Assembly (NCBI GenBank): GCA_963719875.1
Contig: CAVRDJ010000002.1
Span: 186,001-250,000, forward strand
Reading direction: 5' to 3'
DNA from: Palsa-360 sp963719875
GTDB taxonomy: Bacteria > Acidobacteriota > Terriglobia > Acidiferrales > UBA7541
Length of the DNA stretch: 64,000 nt
The position numbers and the translations under genes are program-made. How positions within the stretch are numbered: the stretch's first letter is position 1; each line of letters begins with the position of its first letter. Below are positions 41,242-53,100 of this stretch, one piece after another. A model generated the notes under the pieces. That model saw only the letters and a list, made by a program, of their open reading frames with translations. It was not told the DNA's origin and did no database searches.

Positions 41242-42525
41242 TTACGCGCCCGGAATTGCCCCAGTCACAGGGTGCTGCACAGGCAATCGCTCGGCAATTT
41301 CAAATTTCAATTGACTATGCGCGTGGCGGAGCGCGGCTTCCACCTCGGCGGGGGATTTACCGCGCGCAAAGAGGAACCCAAGATACGTCGCACCCTCGGG
41401 CCACGCGGCGATCAAGTCATGCAAGCGCGCCGTGATTTGCACATCTTCGATCCCGGGCGTGGCGCGGGCTTGCTCTTCCCCTTCCACTTTTTCAAGAACG
41501 CCGGTCTTGGGTACGGGAATCATCATCACGCCGGACGCGTCGTCTTCCCGATCGAGGTCGGTTCCCTGCATGCCCAGCGAGTGCCGCACCAGAAGTTCTT
41601 CCAGGAAAATGCGTTCCGGCCCGAAATGGAGGGCGCGCGAACAAAGTCCGCCGATGGGCCTCGGCGCCGCCTCCAGCACCCACGGGCCTTCATCATTGAT
41701 TCGAAACTCCGCATGAACCGGACCATGCGTGAGTCCTAATGCCTGAACCGTGCGTTCGGCGCAGTCCAGAACGCGGTCGTAAATCTCGTCGGGCAGGCGC
41801 GAGGGCGTGACGTAGAGGGTCTCTTCAAAAAACGGCCCTTCGAGCGGGTCCGGTTTGTCGAACACCGCGAGAATTCGCAGCTTCCCGCGAGTGAGCAGTC
41901 CCTCGACGGCCACCTCCGCGCCGGGAATGTAGCGTTCCACAAGCAGGCGGTCGAGTTCCGGTTCACGCGTGACTTTTACTTCCGGGGATTCCAGAAGATC
42001 CTTGATCCGCGCAACGGCGGCCTGGAATTCTTCCGGCTGATTCGCGCGAATTACGCCCTGGCTGGCGGCCAGGCGCAGCGGCTTCACGACGCACGGAAAC
42101 TGGACGCGCGGGAGAATTTTTTCCACGCGCTTGTCGAGCCGGAAGGAAAAAAAACCGGGCACGGGAAGGCCTGCGTCGCGCAAGACCTCGCGCTGGCGCA
42201 ACTTGCTCCGGCAATTTTCCACGGATTGCGGAGAATTGTAGGGGAATGCCAATGCGCGCGCCGTGTAAGCCGCGGTCGCCGTCGGCGAATCACCGAGAGC
42301 GATCAATCCGTCCACCGGCCGCACGAACGATTGCTTCACGATGCGCCGCGCCGAATCTTCGGGTTCATCGAAGCGAACTGCAATCGCGGCGTCTGCCCAC
42401 GGATCCTCGAGCTGGTGGCAGCGGTCGCTCGCAAACACGACATCTACGCCCAGCGCCTTCGCTGCTTCCGCAAAGCTGCGCGTCTGGTAACCCAATTTAC
42501 TCGCGAGGATCAGTAGTCGGCTCAT
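41242..42525 (-). CDS. ATP-grasp domain enzyme
   Basis: This 427-residue cytoplasmic enzyme has an N-terminal Rossmann-like preATP-grasp domain (LILASKLGYQTRSFAEAAKA). An ATP-grasp core follows, with FPCVVKPLRLAASQGVIRAN, LVERYIPGAEVAVEGLL and VHAEFRINDEGPWVLEAAPR as the metal- and nucleotide-binding strand. It also has a C-terminal lid-like domain of ~100 residues. This is the layout of carboxylate-amine ligases such as BtrJ or L-amino acid ligases. Upstream on the same strand, beyond a 418-bp gap with a family B palindrome, is a CCAEP-tail radical SAM gene, and the two are the only genes on that strand here. The substrate is unknown. Confidence 0.87.
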   Translation of the reverse strand: MSRLLILASKLGYQTRSFAEAAKALGVDVVFASDRCHQLEDPWADAAIAVRFDEPEDSARRIVKQSFVRPVDGLIALGDSPTATAAYTARALAFPYNSPQSVENCRSKLRQREVLRDAGLPVPGFFSFRLDKRVEKILPRVQFPCVVKPLRLAASQGVIRANQPEEFQAAVARIKDLLESPEVKVTREPELDRLLVERYIPGAEVAVEGLLTRGKLRILAVFDKPDPLEGPFFEETLYVTPSRLPDEIYDRVLDCAERTVQALGLTHGPVHAEFRINDEGPWVLEAAPRPIGGLCSRALHFGPERIFLEELLVRHSLGMQGTDLDREDDASGVMMIPVPKTGVLEKVEGEEQARATPGIEDVQITARLHDLIAAWPEGATYLGFLFARGKSPAEVEAALRHAHSQLKFEIAERLPVQHPVTGAIPGA

Positions 42526-42625
42526 AATGGCTGTTTCGACTGCTTCTTCGTCTCTCCCTTTCGGCGATGTCTGAGGGCAAACATCCGGTGATCATCCTGA
42601 GTTTGCACAGGCCAGCAGCTAAACA

Positions 42626-42764
42626 GGCCGCGGAAAAACTCAAATTTTTGTCATTCCGAGGCACGCGGCGTGCCGAGGAATCTCTCATTCTGTTGACTTT
42701 AAAACCCAGAGAGATTCCTCACTTCGTTCGGAATGACAAACAAAAACACTTTTTCCGCAGCCTG
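42626..42764. repeat. Long intergenic palindrome, family B, full copy
   Basis: It has outer arms CCGCGGAAAAA and TTTTTCCGCAGCC and inner arms GTCATTCCGAGG...GGAATCTCTC facing AGAGATTCCTCACTTCGTTC. The left inner hairpin reads GAGGCACGCGGCGTGCCGAG, changed from other copies but still self-complementary. It lies between the radical SAM and ATP-grasp genes. Confidence 0.82.
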
Positions 42765-42942
42765 TAAAGCCGCGTTGATCCTACTTGCATTACGGCACGG
42801 CTGAAGCCGTGCCCTACAAACATCGATCGACAGACGAATCTTGTGGGTCACGGTTTTAGCCGCGACACAATATCCGACTGAATCAGGGCTTTAGCCCCTG
42901 AAGCGGCCAAGTTGAAATTGGACCAATTCGTTTCCGTTCGCA
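42765..42942. other. Two small hairpins, family A relics
   Basis: GGCACGGC-TGAA-GCCGTGCC near 42794-42813, followed by CTAC, looks like half of a family A repeat. GGGGCTAAAGCCC-type pairing near 42886-42902 (AGGGCTTTAGCCCCT) is a second degraded copy. No gene is present. Confidence 0.5.
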
Positions 42943-44394
42943 TCACACAAATTGATCTGCTTTCGCGACCGTTTGATTCCATTTCCCGATGGAAACGAAC
43001 TGAACGTCCATCGGTTCAGCGCAGCAATACCATGGCTCATCGAGATACGGCACCGGTGCGCTCTTCAATGCAGAATGCGCCATGCCGCTCGGCGCGCAAT
43101 TTCCGGCGGCAGCGTGCGCGGCTCGACGAATGTGCGAAAAAATTTCTGTCCGCGAAAGTTTAAGACGATCTCCGCGCTGCACGATCTGCGAAATTTCGCG
43201 GGCCAGTTCATCCACGCGCGGGTCTTCGTGTTTCCAGGGATAGACGAGCGCCGCGGAATCAAATGGGCCTACCATCGCGCTCACCTCGGGCAATTCAAGC
43301 AGGCGCGAACCTTGGGGGATCAGCAGTCGAATGGCAAGCTGGATCGGAGCCACGTTTTCGTACAAACCCTGTTCCGCGAGCACATCCAGCAAATCGGTGT
43401 AGCCCGCAAACGTCGTCCACGGCGTGAACGGCACGAACGTGGGCAAGAGCGTCATGCCCAATTCGCGGAAGCGCGCGACGACTGCGAGAAAATCGGCGCG
43501 TGTGTGGCCCTTGTCAAATTTCTCGAGCACCGCGTCATCCACTGATTCCACGGCGCTCGTGACGAACAAGCACCCGGTATCGCGCAGCGCCGGCAAGAGG
43601 GCGTCGTGATGGCGCAAATGTTCGATCTTGATCGTGGCATCGTAAGTGAGTTCCGGAAACTCGCGATGCATCGCTTCCACAATTGAAATCGCATGCGCCG
43701 GACCGTTGAAGAAATCGGGATCGCCGAACGTGATATGCCGCGCGCCCGCCATGACTTGCTGCCGGATATCGGCGAGGACGACGTCGCGCTCCACCACACG
43801 AAACGCGCCCTTATACACCGGCACGATGGGACAGTGGCGGCAAAGATGCTTGCAGCCGCGCGTTGCCTCGGTCGAGCCCGCCACGCGATGCTCGCCGCCG
43901 GGCATCACCACGCGCGCATATTTTGCCGGTCCCAGCATGCCCGCGCGGTCCGGTACGAGAAATTTCTGCCGCGAGAGAGAAATCACTGGCTCCTGCTGCT
44001 TCCCGGCGCCGTTCCCGTTCGACGCGCCGTGTTGCAGACGCCAGGCGAGGCTCGCTAGACCTTCCTCGAACTCGCCGCCGAGAATCGTGTCCACACCGAG
44101 CCCGCGCAAGTATTCCTCATTCACCGGGGCGTAAAGCCCATAAAAGCAAAGATGGGCGCGTGAGTTCCTTTCGCGGACTTTCGGAACGAGGCCCACCGCA
44201 AGCCGCGTGGCCGTGTGCATCGGCACATAAAACGAAATCAAATCCGCGGCAAGGATTGCCTCTTCGTCCAGCGCTTCGCGCGTCAAATCGAGGCATGAAA
44301 CATGGTGCCCGCGAGCACGCAGCCACGCGGCTGGCGAAGCCAAGCCGAACGGCTGTCTGCCAAGTTCATACGTGGAAATGAGAAGGATGTTCAT
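42943..44394 (-). CDS. CCAEP-tail radical SAM protein
   Basis: This 483-residue protein has an N-terminal B12-binding-like Rossmann domain (LLISTYELGRQPFGLASPAA). The radical SAM core has the cluster motif CKHLCRHC (C181, C185, C188) and ITFGDPDFFNGP as the GGE-like SAM segment. The C-terminus has PWYCCAEP at 454-461, the mark of the CUAEP/CCAEP-tail group, in which some members use selenocysteine. The codons here are TGC TGC, so this is the all-cysteine form. The reaction is unknown for the whole group. Its usual neighbours and the ATP-grasp gene downstream suggest a natural-product or cofactor pathway. The start is ATG at 44394, about 50 nt after a TATAAT box. Confidence 0.85.
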   Translation of the reverse strand: MNILLISTYELGRQPFGLASPAAWLRARGHHVSCLDLTREALDEEAILAADLISFYVPMHTATRLAVGLVPKVRERNSRAHLCFYGLYAPVNEEYLRGLGVDTILGGEFEEGLASLAWRLQHGASNGNGAGKQQEPVISLSRQKFLVPDRAGMLGPAKYARVVMPGGEHRVAGSTEATRGCKHLCRHCPIVPVYKGAFRVVERDVVLADIRQQVMAGARHITFGDPDFFNGPAHAISIVEAMHREFPELTYDATIKIEHLRHHDALLPALRDTGCLFVTSAVESVDDAVLEKFDKGHTRADFLAVVARFRELGMTLLPTFVPFTPWTTFAGYTDLLDVLAEQGLYENVAPIQLAIRLLIPQGSRLLELPEVSAMVGPFDSAALVYPWKHEDPRVDELAREISQIVQRGDRLKLSRTEIFSHIRRAAHAAAGNCAPSGMAHSALKSAPVPYLDEPWYCCAEPMDVQFVSIGKWNQTVAKADQFV

Positions 44395-44448
44395 CCGGCT
44401 TTGCGAGCGCCCAAGGCCATTCTAACCGAAGCAGATTGCGGAGGAACA

Positions 44449-44454
44449 ATTATA
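44449..44454 (-). promoter_or_regulatory. Possible -10 box for radical SAM gene
   Basis: On the minus strand TATAAT lies 55 bp before the radical SAM start. No good -35 hexamer is found 16-18 bp upstream. The perfect -10 and its position make it the best candidate. Confidence 0.35.
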
Positions 44455-44463
44455 GAGAGAAAC

Positions 44464-44499
44464 GCCTCGTCCCGATGGCTGGGCCGCCCAGGACGAGGC
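44464..44499 (-). terminator. Hairpin terminator of small secreted protein gene
   Basis: GCCTCGTCC and GGACGAGGC form a 9-bp stem with an inner TGGGC/GCCCA stem. On the minus strand it is followed by GTTTCTCTCT. It lies 75 bp beyond the stop of the small secreted protein and just before the radical SAM promoter candidate. Confidence 0.6.
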
Positions 44500-44573
44500 G
44501 GAAGGTAATAACCATCTGGGGCCGTCGTGCTGCGGAGATACCGACGATCGCCAAAATGGAAAAATCAATACCC

Positions 44574-44912
44574 TTACGGGCAGGTCGGTGAAAGCATCTT
44601 GACCGCCGTCACCTTCATATAGTGTGGCGACTTCGGGACGTCCTTCATTGCCTCAGCTTCTGCTGGAGGAACCGCCGTGCCGGTGATTTCAATCTTGTGG
44701 CCGACATGAGGTGCCAGGTTCGCTGAGGAAGAAACAATTCCTACAGACTTCGGCCCCTTTTCGAGGTCGGAGAGCATATAGGAACCAGCAGCCGTGCCGG
44801 CCCGCAGACAGCCGGTCATGCTGTGTTCTTTGGGAGCATCCTGAGCGCTGCTACCCATGGAAATGGTAAATGCGCATGCAACAACCAGAACCGCGAGAAT
44901 CAATTTTTTCAT
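44574..44912 (-). CDS. Small secreted protein, acidobacterial TGCL-type
   Basis: This 112-residue protein has a signal peptide (MKKLILAVLVVACAFTISMG). Its ~85-residue beta domain reads HSMTGCLRAGTAAGSYMLSD, then LAPHVGHKIEITGTAVPP. This TGCL...Y.L...HVGHK.E.TGT pattern recurs in many small exported acidobacterial proteins and suggests an OB-like fold. Function is unknown. The ATG at 44912 is preceded by AAAGGAGAT; an open frame extends upstream but lacks a signal or similarity. It is divergent from the aconitase gene. Confidence 0.82.
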   Translation of the reverse strand: MKKLILAVLVVACAFTISMGSSAQDAPKEHSMTGCLRAGTAAGSYMLSDLEKGPKSVGIVSSSANLAPHVGHKIEITGTAVPPAEAEAMKDVPKSPHYMKVTAVKMLSPTCP

Positions 44913-45152
44913 GAATATCTCCTTTTCGAATTTTAAAGGGGATTTCGCCTCATGGTACCACAAAAATTGGAAATGCAAGCGACATCGTGAATTCTTGTCT
45001 GGGTGCTGCCTGGCCCCTGGGACTTCTGACCGGCAACTGTCTCTCGCGGGCTTTCGCAAGCAGCTTTCCTTGGGAGACTGCCGGGCTGCGCGGAACATCA
45101 GGATGCGCTATGATTGAATCCCTGCAACACACGAGAAAGGAACGAGGTTCGT

Positions 45153-47822
<2,670 letters not shown>

Positions 47823-47837
47823 TGTGTTGAGGCAGTA

Positions 47838-47909
47838 GTAGCGCAGGCTTCAGCCTGTGGGGGTTCGTCCTTGCTAGGACCAAACCCCACAGGCTGAAGC
47901 CTGCGCTAC
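47838..47909. repeat. GTAGC nested palindrome, family A
   Basis: GTAGCGCAGGCTTCAGCCTG at the left and its complement at the right, separated by GTCCTTGCTAGGAC, itself a small hairpin. It lies 16 bp after the aconitase stop and may act as its terminator. Confidence 0.9.
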
Positions 47910-47945
47910 TGGTTTGGATTTCCATTTTGGCGGACGCAGGAAATA

Positions 47946-48515
47946 ATGAAAAGCAGCGTGGAAGCCCCCGATTGGTCAACGATCCCAAAGCCGACTGATG
48001 ATGGAGCGGCAACGCACCTTGTCGGAATGCGCATGCCTTCCATTGCTTTGCCTGCCACAGATGGGACAACTGTGGACCTATCCTCGCTGCCAAGCCGGGT
48101 CGTAGTCTATGCATATCCCCGGACGGGAACTCCTGGAGTCGAAAATCCTGCCGGATGGGACCTGATCCCCGGGGCTCGAGGATGTACGCCGCAATCGTGC
48201 TCTTTCCGGGATCATTTTGCGGAGTTGAAAGCCCTTGGCGTCAATCGTCTCTTCGGTCTTTCCAGCCAAGGCACTGCCTATCAGCGCGAGGCTGCGGACC
48301 GCCTGCAATTGCCGTTTCCGATCCTCTCGGACGAACATCTCAGCCTAACGGGAGCCTTGCGCTTGCCGACATTCCAGACCAGCGGGATGACGTTGCTGAA
48401 GCGCCTGACTCTTGTGATCCATGACGGCAATATAGAGCACGTGTTCTATCCGGTTTTTCCTCCAGACCGGAATGCCAGTGATGTCATAGCTTGGCTGGCG
48501 GCCAGAAATCGGTAG
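47946..48515 (+). CDS. Peroxiredoxin-like AhpC/TSA-family protein
   Basis: This 189-residue thioredoxin-fold protein has the peroxidatic and resolving cysteine candidates C80 and C85 in GARGCTPQSCSFRDH, a BCP-type pattern. The usual ProxxxThr preceding the peroxidatic cysteine is partly replaced: the sequence is YAYPRTGTPGVENP, followed by a 15-residue insertion before the cysteine. It probably reduces hydroperoxides using thioredoxin. GGAAATA precedes the ATG. No operon partner; it lies after acnA and a palindrome, so co-regulation is not evident. Confidence 0.86.
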   Translation: MKSSVEAPDWSTIPKPTDDGAATHLVGMRMPSIALPATDGTTVDLSSLPSRVVVYAYPRTGTPGVENPAGWDLIPGARGCTPQSCSFRDHFAELKALGVNRLFGLSSQGTAYQREAADRLQLPFPILSDEHLSLTGALRLPTFQTSGMTLLKRLTLVIHDGNIEHVFYPVFPPDRNASDVIAWLAARNR

Positions 48516-48618
48516 GAGGCGGTTACCTTGATCCGGGGCGCTGCCTTCTTTCGTTGCGCCTTTCCATCATCCCCAAACTTCTGTTAGCTTCATCTCCTTA
48601 TTTGGAGAGGAGCCACCG

Positions 48619-49902
48619 ATGCGCCCGCAAATCAGATCGGTCAGTTTTCTAACCATTGCCATCTTTTTCCTACCAATCGTAGCGACGCGGCTGGCGGCGC
48701 AATACCCACAGCCAGGGCCGGAGCGGGTCTTTGCCCTCAAGGCCGGCAAGCTCGTCGACCCTGAAAAAGGCACGACGGAAACGAATCAAATCATTGTGGT
48801 GCGCGGAAGGAAGATTGAAGCCGTCGGCGCCAATGTAACGATCCCCGCGAACGCAAAAGTCATCGACCTGACGAAATCTACAGTTCTCCCCGGCTTGTTC
48901 GACGCGCACACGCATCTCTGCATGACCCTGAAGAAAGACCGCGACGGGAATAGTTATTTCATCACCACGCTGTTCGACCCGACGCCCTTCCGCGCGATTG
49001 AAGGCGTGGCCAACGCAAGAGACATGCTGGCGGCGGGCTTCACCACCGTGCGCGACGTGGGCAACGCGGGCAATTATGCGGACACGGCGCTGCGCGAAGC
49101 CATCGAGCGCGGCCTCGTGCCCGGGCCCACTATGATCAACGCGGGACGCATCATCGCGCCGTATGGCGGGCAATTTCATTTGCAGCCCGAGAAGCGCGAT
49201 CTCGCCACGCCGGAATACGCCTTCGCCGATACGCACGACGAAATGATCAAGGCCATCCGCGAAAATATTCATTACGGCGCGACGGTGATCAAGATCGTCG
49301 TCGACGATCAGAAATATATTTACAGCGCCGAGGACATTCGCTTCATGGTGGAGGAGGCGCACCGGGACGGACTGAAACTTGCCGCGCATTGCTGGACGCG
49401 GGCCGGGGCGCACAATGCGGCCGAGGCGGGCGTCGATTCGATCGAGCACGGCCAAATGATGAGCAACGAAGATTTGCAATTGGCGAAAAAAAATCACGTC
49501 GTGCTGGTCGGAACGGATTTTACGGAGAGCGCCGCACGCGAAGACGGCTTCCCCGATATGCACTCTGTGTTCGTGGACCGGCTGAAGCGCGCCTATCAGA
49601 TAGGCGTGACGATGGCGTTCGGCACGGACGCGTTTGTGTACGTGCCCGGGGAGACGCGCGGGACGCTGGCGGCGGAATATGTCGACTCCTGGGTCGAAGC
49701 GGGCGTCCCCGCGAAAGACACGCTGCGGGCCATGACGATCAATGCGGCGCGCCTGCTGGGCGTTGACGCAGAGCGCGGCGCGATCAAGCCGGGCCTCGCC
49801 GCCGACATCATCGCTACGCCGGAGAATCCTCTGGACAATATTCAAACTGTCCGCAAAGTGTCCTTCGTGATGAAAGACGGAAATGTTTTCAAAAACGATT
49901 AG
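48619..49902 (+). CDS. Secreted amidohydrolase
   Basis: This 427-residue protein has a signal peptide (FLTIAIFFLPIVATRLAAQ). Its TIM-barrel metal site is H97/H99 (FDAHTHL), carboxylated K225 (VIKIVVDD), H257 (AAHCW), H277 (IEHGQ) and D337 (FGTDAFV). This is the binuclear amidohydrolase pattern of imidazolonepropionase and Xaa-Pro dipeptidase-like members. GGAGAGGAG precedes the ATG. Such secreted amidohydrolases are numerous in acidobacteria and probably cleave peptides or cyclic amides. Specificity is unknown. Confidence 0.92.
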   Translation: MRPQIRSVSFLTIAIFFLPIVATRLAAQYPQPGPERVFALKAGKLVDPEKGTTETNQIIVVRGRKIEAVGANVTIPANAKVIDLTKSTVLPGLFDAHTHLCMTLKKDRDGNSYFITTLFDPTPFRAIEGVANARDMLAAGFTTVRDVGNAGNYADTALREAIERGLVPGPTMINAGRIIAPYGGQFHLQPEKRDLATPEYAFADTHDEMIKAIRENIHYGATVIKIVVDDQKYIYSAEDIRFMVEEAHRDGLKLAAHCWTRAGAHNAAEAGVDSIEHGQMMSNEDLQLAKKNHVVLVGTDFTESAAREDGFPDMHSVFVDRLKRAYQIGVTMAFGTDAFVYVPGETRGTLAAEYVDSWVEAGVPAKDTLRAMTINAARLLGVDAERGAIKPGLAADIIATPENPLDNIQTVRKVSFVMKDGNVFKND

Positions 49903-50105
49903 TCAGGCTCCACAGGATTCTTTCTTCTTCCAACCTTCGATTTCACCCCCTCAAACTCGGTGGAATTCGCACACTTCCTATTCGTATTAAGCCGATTTGA
50001 CTTAGCGATTTTTATTGTATTAAATCAACCATTCGTTCCCGGCGTTGCGGCCATCATCCGGATTGTGATCTTCCGGCCCGGCGCCATCCCAGGGGGGAAG
50101 CTTTC

Positions 50106-53100
50106 ATGCGTCGTCGCGACCGGCCAATTGCTTGCGATAGTCTTTGCGGATTCATTTTCGCTCTCGCGGGAGGAGTTCTGGCGGCATTTCTGTTCTGCGC
50201 CCCTGCGGCTAGTGCACAAGTCTCTGCTTCCATTTCCGGCAGGGTGACGGACCCTGCGGGAGCGACGGTGGGCGGCGCGGCCGTTATGGCAAAAAATGTG
50301 GAGACCGGAGAGACGCGCAGCACCGTTACCGACGAGACAGGCCACTACTGGGTGCCTTCGCTCGCTGTGGGCGAATACGAAGTGCATGTCACGAAACAAG
50401 GCTTCCAGGAACAAGTGCGCGGCGGGATTCATCTGGTCGTCGGGCAAGAGGCCGGCGTGGATATGGCGTTAAAGCTCGGGCAGGTCACCGGGCAATTCAA
50501 GGTGACCGCGGACGCCCCGGTGGTCAGTGTGACGGCCGCGGACATTTCGGGTGTCGTCGGCGAGCAGCAAGTGAAAGACCTTCCTCTGAATGGAAGAAGC
50601 TACGACGAACTCATGACCCTCAATCCCGGCGTCGTCCTGTTCACCTCGGAAAAAACCGGCGGGATCGGCGTTTCCAACTCGACGGCGGCAAATATGTTCT
50701 CCGTGGCGGGAAACAGGCCGCAGCAAAACTTGTTTTTGCTCAATGGGATTGAGTTCACGGGCGCTGCGGAAAACAACATGCAGCCCGGCGGCGTCAGCGG
50801 ACAAATGCTGGGAGTCGACGCGGTTCGCGAATTTAATTTGCTGAGCGATACGTACGGCGCCGAATATGGCAAGCATCCCGGAGCACAAGTCACGATCATC
50901 ACCCAATCGGGTACGAATCAGTGGCATGGATCCATCTTTGAATATTTGAGGAACAATGTCCTGGACGCGCCCAATTTTTTCGACCAGGGGAGCGCTCCCC
51001 CCTTCCGTCGGAATCAGTTTGGCGGGTCCATGGGTGGACCCGTCCAGAAGGACAAGACCTTCGCTTTCGCAAACTATGAAGGATTCCGCCAAAGTCTCCA
51101 CCAGACCAGCGTGGCGTTTGTCCCCGACGCCAGCGTCCGCAACTGTATCGGCGTTTCGGGCTGTACCGTCTTCACGAGCGGCGGATTGACCAAACCGGTG
51201 ATCGTGGGTTCCAATTGTCCCGCCACCCAGCCGCAAAATACAAATTGTCTCAATGAAATTTACAGTCTGTTGAACTTGTGGCCTGTGGCGAACGGGCCGG
51301 ACGTGCTCAACGCGGATGGCTCGCCCAGCGGCATCGCGAAAAATTCCGCCAATCCGCTTCAAACGATCCGGGAAGATTTCGGCACCGCCCGGGTGGATCA
51401 TATTTTTTCCGCCAAGGACTCCCTGGGCGTCGTGTACACCGTGGACGACAGCGCGGACCAAACCGCGACTGCGATCAATCCGTTTATGGCGGACACAACG
51501 AGCCTTCGCGAGCAGGTTGCGAGCATCGAGGAAACACACGTCTTCTCCCCTAGCTGGCTCAACACGGCTCGAATTGGTTTCTCACGCGCCGATTATTTCT
51601 TTACCGGGGAGCCCACGCCTGGGACTCCCGCTGCCTCCGTCTCCGGCTTCCTGCCCGGCCTTCAGGTGGGCGCGGTTGTGGTGGGAGGCAGTGCCGCGTC
51701 CAATCCGGCCGCTCAAATCGCGCTGGCGGGCAGTAACAACGGGAGCAATTTGAATCTCCACAGAAATTTGTTCACCTATGAAGATCAAGTGGCCTGGACC
51801 AAGGGACGGCACCAAGTCAAATTTGGAGCGTGGTTCCAGCGCTTCCAATCGAACGAAAACATTGCCCTCAGCCAATACGGGCAGGCTACGTTTCCGAGTC
51901 TGTCAACATTCCTGGGAGGAAGCTTCGGCACAGGGAGTCTCCTCATCGATCCGGCATCGACGCCGCTCAGCTGGCGCTCCCTCTTCAGCGCGTTCTTTGT
52001 GGAGGATGTATTTCGGGTGAGCCCGACCTTCACACTCTCGCTGGGCTTCCGCGAGGAGTTCTCCACCGGCTGGAACGAGGCCTATGGAAGGGCCTCAAAC
52101 TATAACTTCACAAATGGGGTGATCAACACGCAGCCGACGATTGGAAACTCTGTCTTCACAAAGAATAACGCGACAGTACTTCCTCAGCCGCGCATCGGGT
52201 TCGCGTGGAGCCCCTTTGGAAGCAAGACGGTCGTGCGCGCCGGATTCGGAATTTACAACGATTTGCAGGATGCCCTCGGGTACCGCACGGATCAGAATGC
52301 GCCGTTTAACCCAACCTACAGTATCCCCAACTTGACGCTGGACAAGCTTCCACTTTCGCTTCCCATCGTCCCAGTGTCCGCGGGCACTGCTTCGCCTGCT
52401 GGCGCAAAACTCGTGCCCGGGGGAGTACAGCCGGATTTGAAAACACCGACCGTGCTCTCTTACAGCTTGAAAATTGAACAGGAAATTACGCCGAACACAT
52501 CACTCAGTGTCGGATACGTCGGTTCGCGCGGCACCCACGAGCTCGTCAGTATCGATGTGAATATTCCCCCTACGGTGACGTGTCCTGCAAAATGCGCGAA
52601 TGCCAACCCCAATCTAGCTAACACCTATAGCTGGTTTTCCGCCGGGGAAAGCTTGTACAACGCCATGACCGTGGACGTGAAACATCGCTTCAGCAAAGGT
52701 CTGACGTTCCGTGGCGCCTACACGTGGTCAAAGGCCCTTGACGATGGAGATTCCTTGAATGCTACCGCGGCGGCAAATGCCCCGGCGCTGGTGGCGGATC
52801 CGGCGAACATTCATGCCGATTGGGGACCCGCGACATACGACGTCAGAAACATAGGTGCGATGAATGTCAGCTATGACCTGCCCATCGGAAACGGCAGGCA
52901 GCTGCTGAACGGATTGAGCGGCTGGGGAAACAGCTTGGTGGGCGGATGGACGGTGAATAGCATCGTCACGATCCAGTCGGGATTTCCCTTTACGCCGCAA
53001 CTCAGCTTCAATCCATCGAACGATAATGACTCGCGCAACCCCGTCCGGCCATCCTGGAATCCCGCTTTCACAGGTCCCGTAATTCTGGGCGGTACGACCC

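Noticed and set aside
42943..43010. Possible selenocysteine in the radical SAM tail
   Set aside because: Some relatives have CUAEP, but here the two codons are both TGC, so ordinary cysteine is encoded and no in-frame TGA is present.
48670..49845. 391-codon minus-strand frame opposite the amidohydrolase
   Set aside because: It mirrors the codon structure of the amidohydrolase gene (His/Arg-rich antisense text) and shows no motif. The plus strand has all metal ligands.
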